DNA from: Paracoccus denitrificans
GTDB taxonomy: Bacteria; Pseudomonadota; Alphaproteobacteria; Rhodobacterales; Rhodobacteraceae
NCBI GenBank assembly: GCA_005768755.1
Contig: VAFL01000006.1
Location: 1-64,000 of the forward strand
Reading direction: 5' to 3'
DNA length: 64,000 nucleotides
The notes beneath the pieces are model-generated. The model saw only the letters and a program-made list of their open reading frames with translations. It did not search any database and had not been told where the DNA came from. Below, piece by piece: positions 62,125 to 64,000 of this stretch (position 1 is the stretch's first letter; the number at the start of each line of letters is the position of its first letter). The position numbers and the translations under genes are program-made.

Positions 62125-62140
62125 TTGGACACGTGTCCAA
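62125..62140. promoter_or_regulatory. Perfect palindromic operator for the TetR regulator
   Basis: TTGGACACGTGTCCAA is a perfect 16-base palindrome, 35 bases upstream of the TetR start. On the minus strand its TTGGAC could serve as the -35 of a promoter with ATACGA about 17 bases on, so binding would block RNA polymerase. The length and symmetry suit a TetR dimer. Confidence 0.78.
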
Positions 62141-62199
62141 CTTAAAAGTCTAGTTGCGCAAATTGGCGGCTTCCGCCGATCCCAGACTATCCCGGAAGA

Positions 62200-62670
62200 T
62201 CAGACTGGAACGACGCTGCGGCGCTTGAGGGATTCCAAAACGACATTGGTCTGAGCGCTTTCGATGGCCGGCAAGCGGAACAGGAAATCATCCAGAAAAT
62301 GCCGATACGCGGTCATATCGGCGCAAAGCACACGCAGGTGGTAATCGTATTGCCCGGTGGTCGCGAAACATTCGACGACCTCGGGGCGGATGCTCAACTC
62401 GGTCATGACGCGCTGAACTGCAGACCGGTCATGTCGTGCCAGCCGGACGTGCACGATGGCGTGGAATGCCAGCCCCGCGTTATCAGGATCGACCGCCGCA
62501 GCGTAGCCCGCGATCACACCCTCCTCCTCCAGCGTTCGAACCCGGCGCCAACATGCGGAGGCCGAAAGACCGACCCGTTCCGCCAGTTGAGCGTTGGAAA
62601 GGCGGCAATCCTGCTGCAACTCGCGCAGAATCATGCGGTCAGCGTGCGTCAGGTCAGTCTTTTCAGGCAT
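62200..62670 (-). CDS. Lrp/AsnC-family transcriptional regulator
   Basis: A 156-residue regulator. The N-terminal helix-turn-helix is DRMILRELQQDCRLSNAQLAERVGLSASACWRRVRTLEE, of which the recognition part is LSASACWRRVRTLEE. The C-terminal RAM domain (VVECFATTGQYDYHLRVLC) binds amino acids. It diverges from the indolepyruvate oxidoreductase gene across 111 bases, so it most likely controls that gene in response to an aromatic or branched amino acid. Length is typical. Confidence 0.94.
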   Translation of the reverse strand: MPEKTDLTHADRMILRELQQDCRLSNAQLAERVGLSASACWRRVRTLEEEGVIAGYAAAVDPDNAGLAFHAIVHVRLARHDRSAVQRVMTELSIRPEVVECFATTGQYDYHLRVLCADMTAYRHFLDDFLFRLPAIESAQTNVVLESLKRRSVVPV

Positions 62671-62781
62671 ACCATCTTATCCGGCATAATTTTCCGTTTA
62701 TGGGCGAAGATTACGCTGAATTTGACCAAATTTACCACGATTTTCGCATTATTCTGACCATAACAAATGGGAGGGCTTGCC

Positions 62782-64000
62782 ATGCTGGATCAACAGACTC
62801 CGCAAAGCTACGCACTTGAAGACCGTTATGATGCCGAAAGCGGCCGCGTCTTTCTGACTGGAACACAGGCTCTGGTGCGCATCCTGCTGGATCAGGCCCG
62901 GCGCGACCGGGCAGCAGGACTGAACACAGCCGGCTATGTTTCAGGCTATCGCGGCTCACCCCTTGGGGGCGTCGATCAGGAACTATGGCGCGCAAAAAAG
63001 CGGCTGGCGGCGAATGACATAACCTTTCTGCCGGCGGTGAACGAGGATCTTGGTGCGACCGCTGTCCTCGGCTCTCAGCAGGCGACGCTGGACCCTGACG
63101 CACGGGTCGAGGGCGTCTTTGCGATGTGGTATGGCAAAGGGCCCGGTGTCGACCGATCCGGCGACGCGCTGCATCACGGCAACGCGTATGGCAGTGCGCC
63201 CAAGGGCGGCGTGCTGGTGGTCGCGGGCGACGATCATGGCTGTGTGTCCTCGTCGATGCCGCACCAGTCGGACGTGGCCTTCATGTCCTGGTTCATGCCG
63301 GTGCTGAACCCGGCATCGGTCGCGGAATACATGTCCTTCGGCGAATACGGCTATGCCCTGTCACGCTTTTCGGGGACCTGGGTCGGCTTCAAGGCGATCT
63401 CGGAAACCGTCGAATCCGGCGCCTCGGTCGAGTTGCCGGAAGACCGCGTCTTCACCATCCCGCCCTTCGATCCGCCGCCGGGGGGGCTGCATGTCCGGCC
63501 CGCCGACCTGCCCAGCCCGGAAATCGAGACCCGGCTGACCCACAAGCTGCGCGCGGTCGAGGCCTTCGTGGACGCCAATCCCATCGACCGGCGCATCTAT
63601 GACGTGCGCGACGCCCGCTATGGCATCGTCACCACCGGCAAGGGCCATCTGGACCTGATGGAGGCCCTGCGCCTGCTGGGCCTGGACGAGTCGGAATGCC
63701 GCAGGCTAGGCATCGACATCTACAAGGTCGGCATGGTTTGGCCGCTGGCCCGGCGCGACGCGCTGCGTTTCGTGCGCAACAAGGACGAGGTGCTGATCGT
63801 CGAGGAAAAGCGCGGTATCATCGAAAGCCAGTTCAAGGAGCATTTCTATGACTGGCCTGGCGACAAACCCACGGCCATGGTCGGCAAGCATGACGAAACC
63901 GGCGCCGCGCTGATCCCCTTCTCGGGCGAGCTGTCGCCGCGCCTGCTGGCCCCGATCATCGCTGACCGGCTGCACCGCCATTTCCCGCAGGAAAACCTGC
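62782..64000 (+). CDS. Indolepyruvate ferredoxin oxidoreductase, 5' part (runs off the window)
   Basis: The first 406 residues of a thiamine pyrophosphate-dependent enzyme that decarboxylates aryl-pyruvates from aromatic amino acid breakdown and reduces ferredoxin. It begins MLDQQTPQSYALEDRYDAES and has RVFLTGTQALVRILLDQ, YVSGYRGSPLGGVDQEL, HGNAYGSAPKGGVLVVAGDDHG and QSDVAFMSW of the fused IOR. In proteobacteria the chain is usually about 1150 residues with alpha and gamma parts joined, so about two-thirds lies beyond 64000. GGGAGGG precedes the ATG. The Lrp-type gene is divergent and probably its regulator. Confidence 0.93.
   Translation, partial: MLDQQTPQSYALEDRYDAESGRVFLTGTQALVRILLDQARRDRAAGLNTAGYVSGYRGSPLGGVDQELWRAKKRLAANDITFLPAVNEDLGATAVLGSQQATLDPDARVEGVFAMWYGKGPGVDRSGDALHHGNAYGSAPKGGVLVVAGDDHGCVSSSMPHQSDVAFMSWFMPVLNPASVAEYMSFGEYGYALSRFSGTWVGFKAISETVESGASVELPEDRVFTIPPFDPPPGGLHVRPADLPSPEIETRLTHKLRAVEAFVDANPIDRRIYDVRDARYGIVTTGKGHLDLMEALRLLGLDESECRRLGIDIYKVGMVWPLARRDALRFVRNKDEVLIVEEKRGIIESQFKEHFYDWPGDKPTAMVGKHDETGAALIPFSGELSPRLLAPIIADRLHRHFPQENL

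Overview
The window is a chromosomal segment of a high-GC alphaproteobacterium. Strong G/C preference at third codon positions, a gltB-small gene-gltD block, rsfS and rlmH in near proximity, a riboswitch-led gcvTHP operon and TAXI-type TRAP transport together suggest Rhodobacterales, probably a Paracoccus relative. That taxon is inferred from gene content and composition; no rRNA is present. I see no insertion sequence, integrase, CRISPR array or plasmid origin.

Layout. 1-2.8 kb: ilvA and argG. 3.1-5.1 kb: an AT-rich two-gene cassette on the minus strand, an SMC/OLD-like ATPase followed by a TOPRIM-like protein with a 4-base overlap; it looks like an acquired anti-phage module. It is followed by a gene-poor stretch that carries five phased 11-base repeats. 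5.7-11.4 kb: mogA, a small unknown gene, and gcvT-gcvH-gcvP (minus) behind a tandem glycine riboswitch. 11.4-16 kb: an MscS channel, rsfS (probably with a CTG start), then an inserted CGNR regulator and alpha/beta hydrolase, rlmH, and a MliC-type lysozyme inhibitor. 16-25 kb: glutamate synthase (gltB, unknown exported protein, gltD), uppP and an NDUFA9-like reductase. 25.2-27.3 kb: tRNA-Leu(CAG), a small membrane protein and a phospholipase D-like synthase. 27.5-34.3 kb: a LacI-controlled sugar or polyol locus with isomerase, oxidoreductase and a CUT2-type ABC importer.

34.3-57.6 kb is a large surface-polysaccharide locus. It encodes a Wzy/WaaL-like membrane protein, Wzx flippase, Wzz/Wzc-like copolymerase, OPX export protein, a lyase, three glycosyltransferases, a small phosphoglycosyl transferase, two sulfotransferases and a UDP-glucuronate 4-epimerase. 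It also has the enzyme set expected for a formamido-trideoxy sugar: 4,6-dehydratase, aminotransferase, formyltransferase and PIG-L deacetylase. An HAD/ATP-grasp pair and an atypical response regulator are embedded in it. Several proteins have altered key residues: the copolymerase P-loop is interrupted by an apparent in-frame deletion, the RfbF-like nucleotidyltransferase lacks its signature, and the receiver domain lacks its lysine.

57.6-64 kb: a TetR-controlled set (TAXI-TRAP transporter plus a 2-pyrone-4,6-dicarboxylate lactonase-like hydrolase), an Lrp-type regulator, and the 5' part of an indolepyruvate ferredoxin oxidoreductase gene that runs off the window.

Most likely places for new biology: the ATPase/TOPRIM cassette, the polysaccharide locus with its degenerate catalytic proteins, and the CGNR/hydrolase insertion with twin operators.
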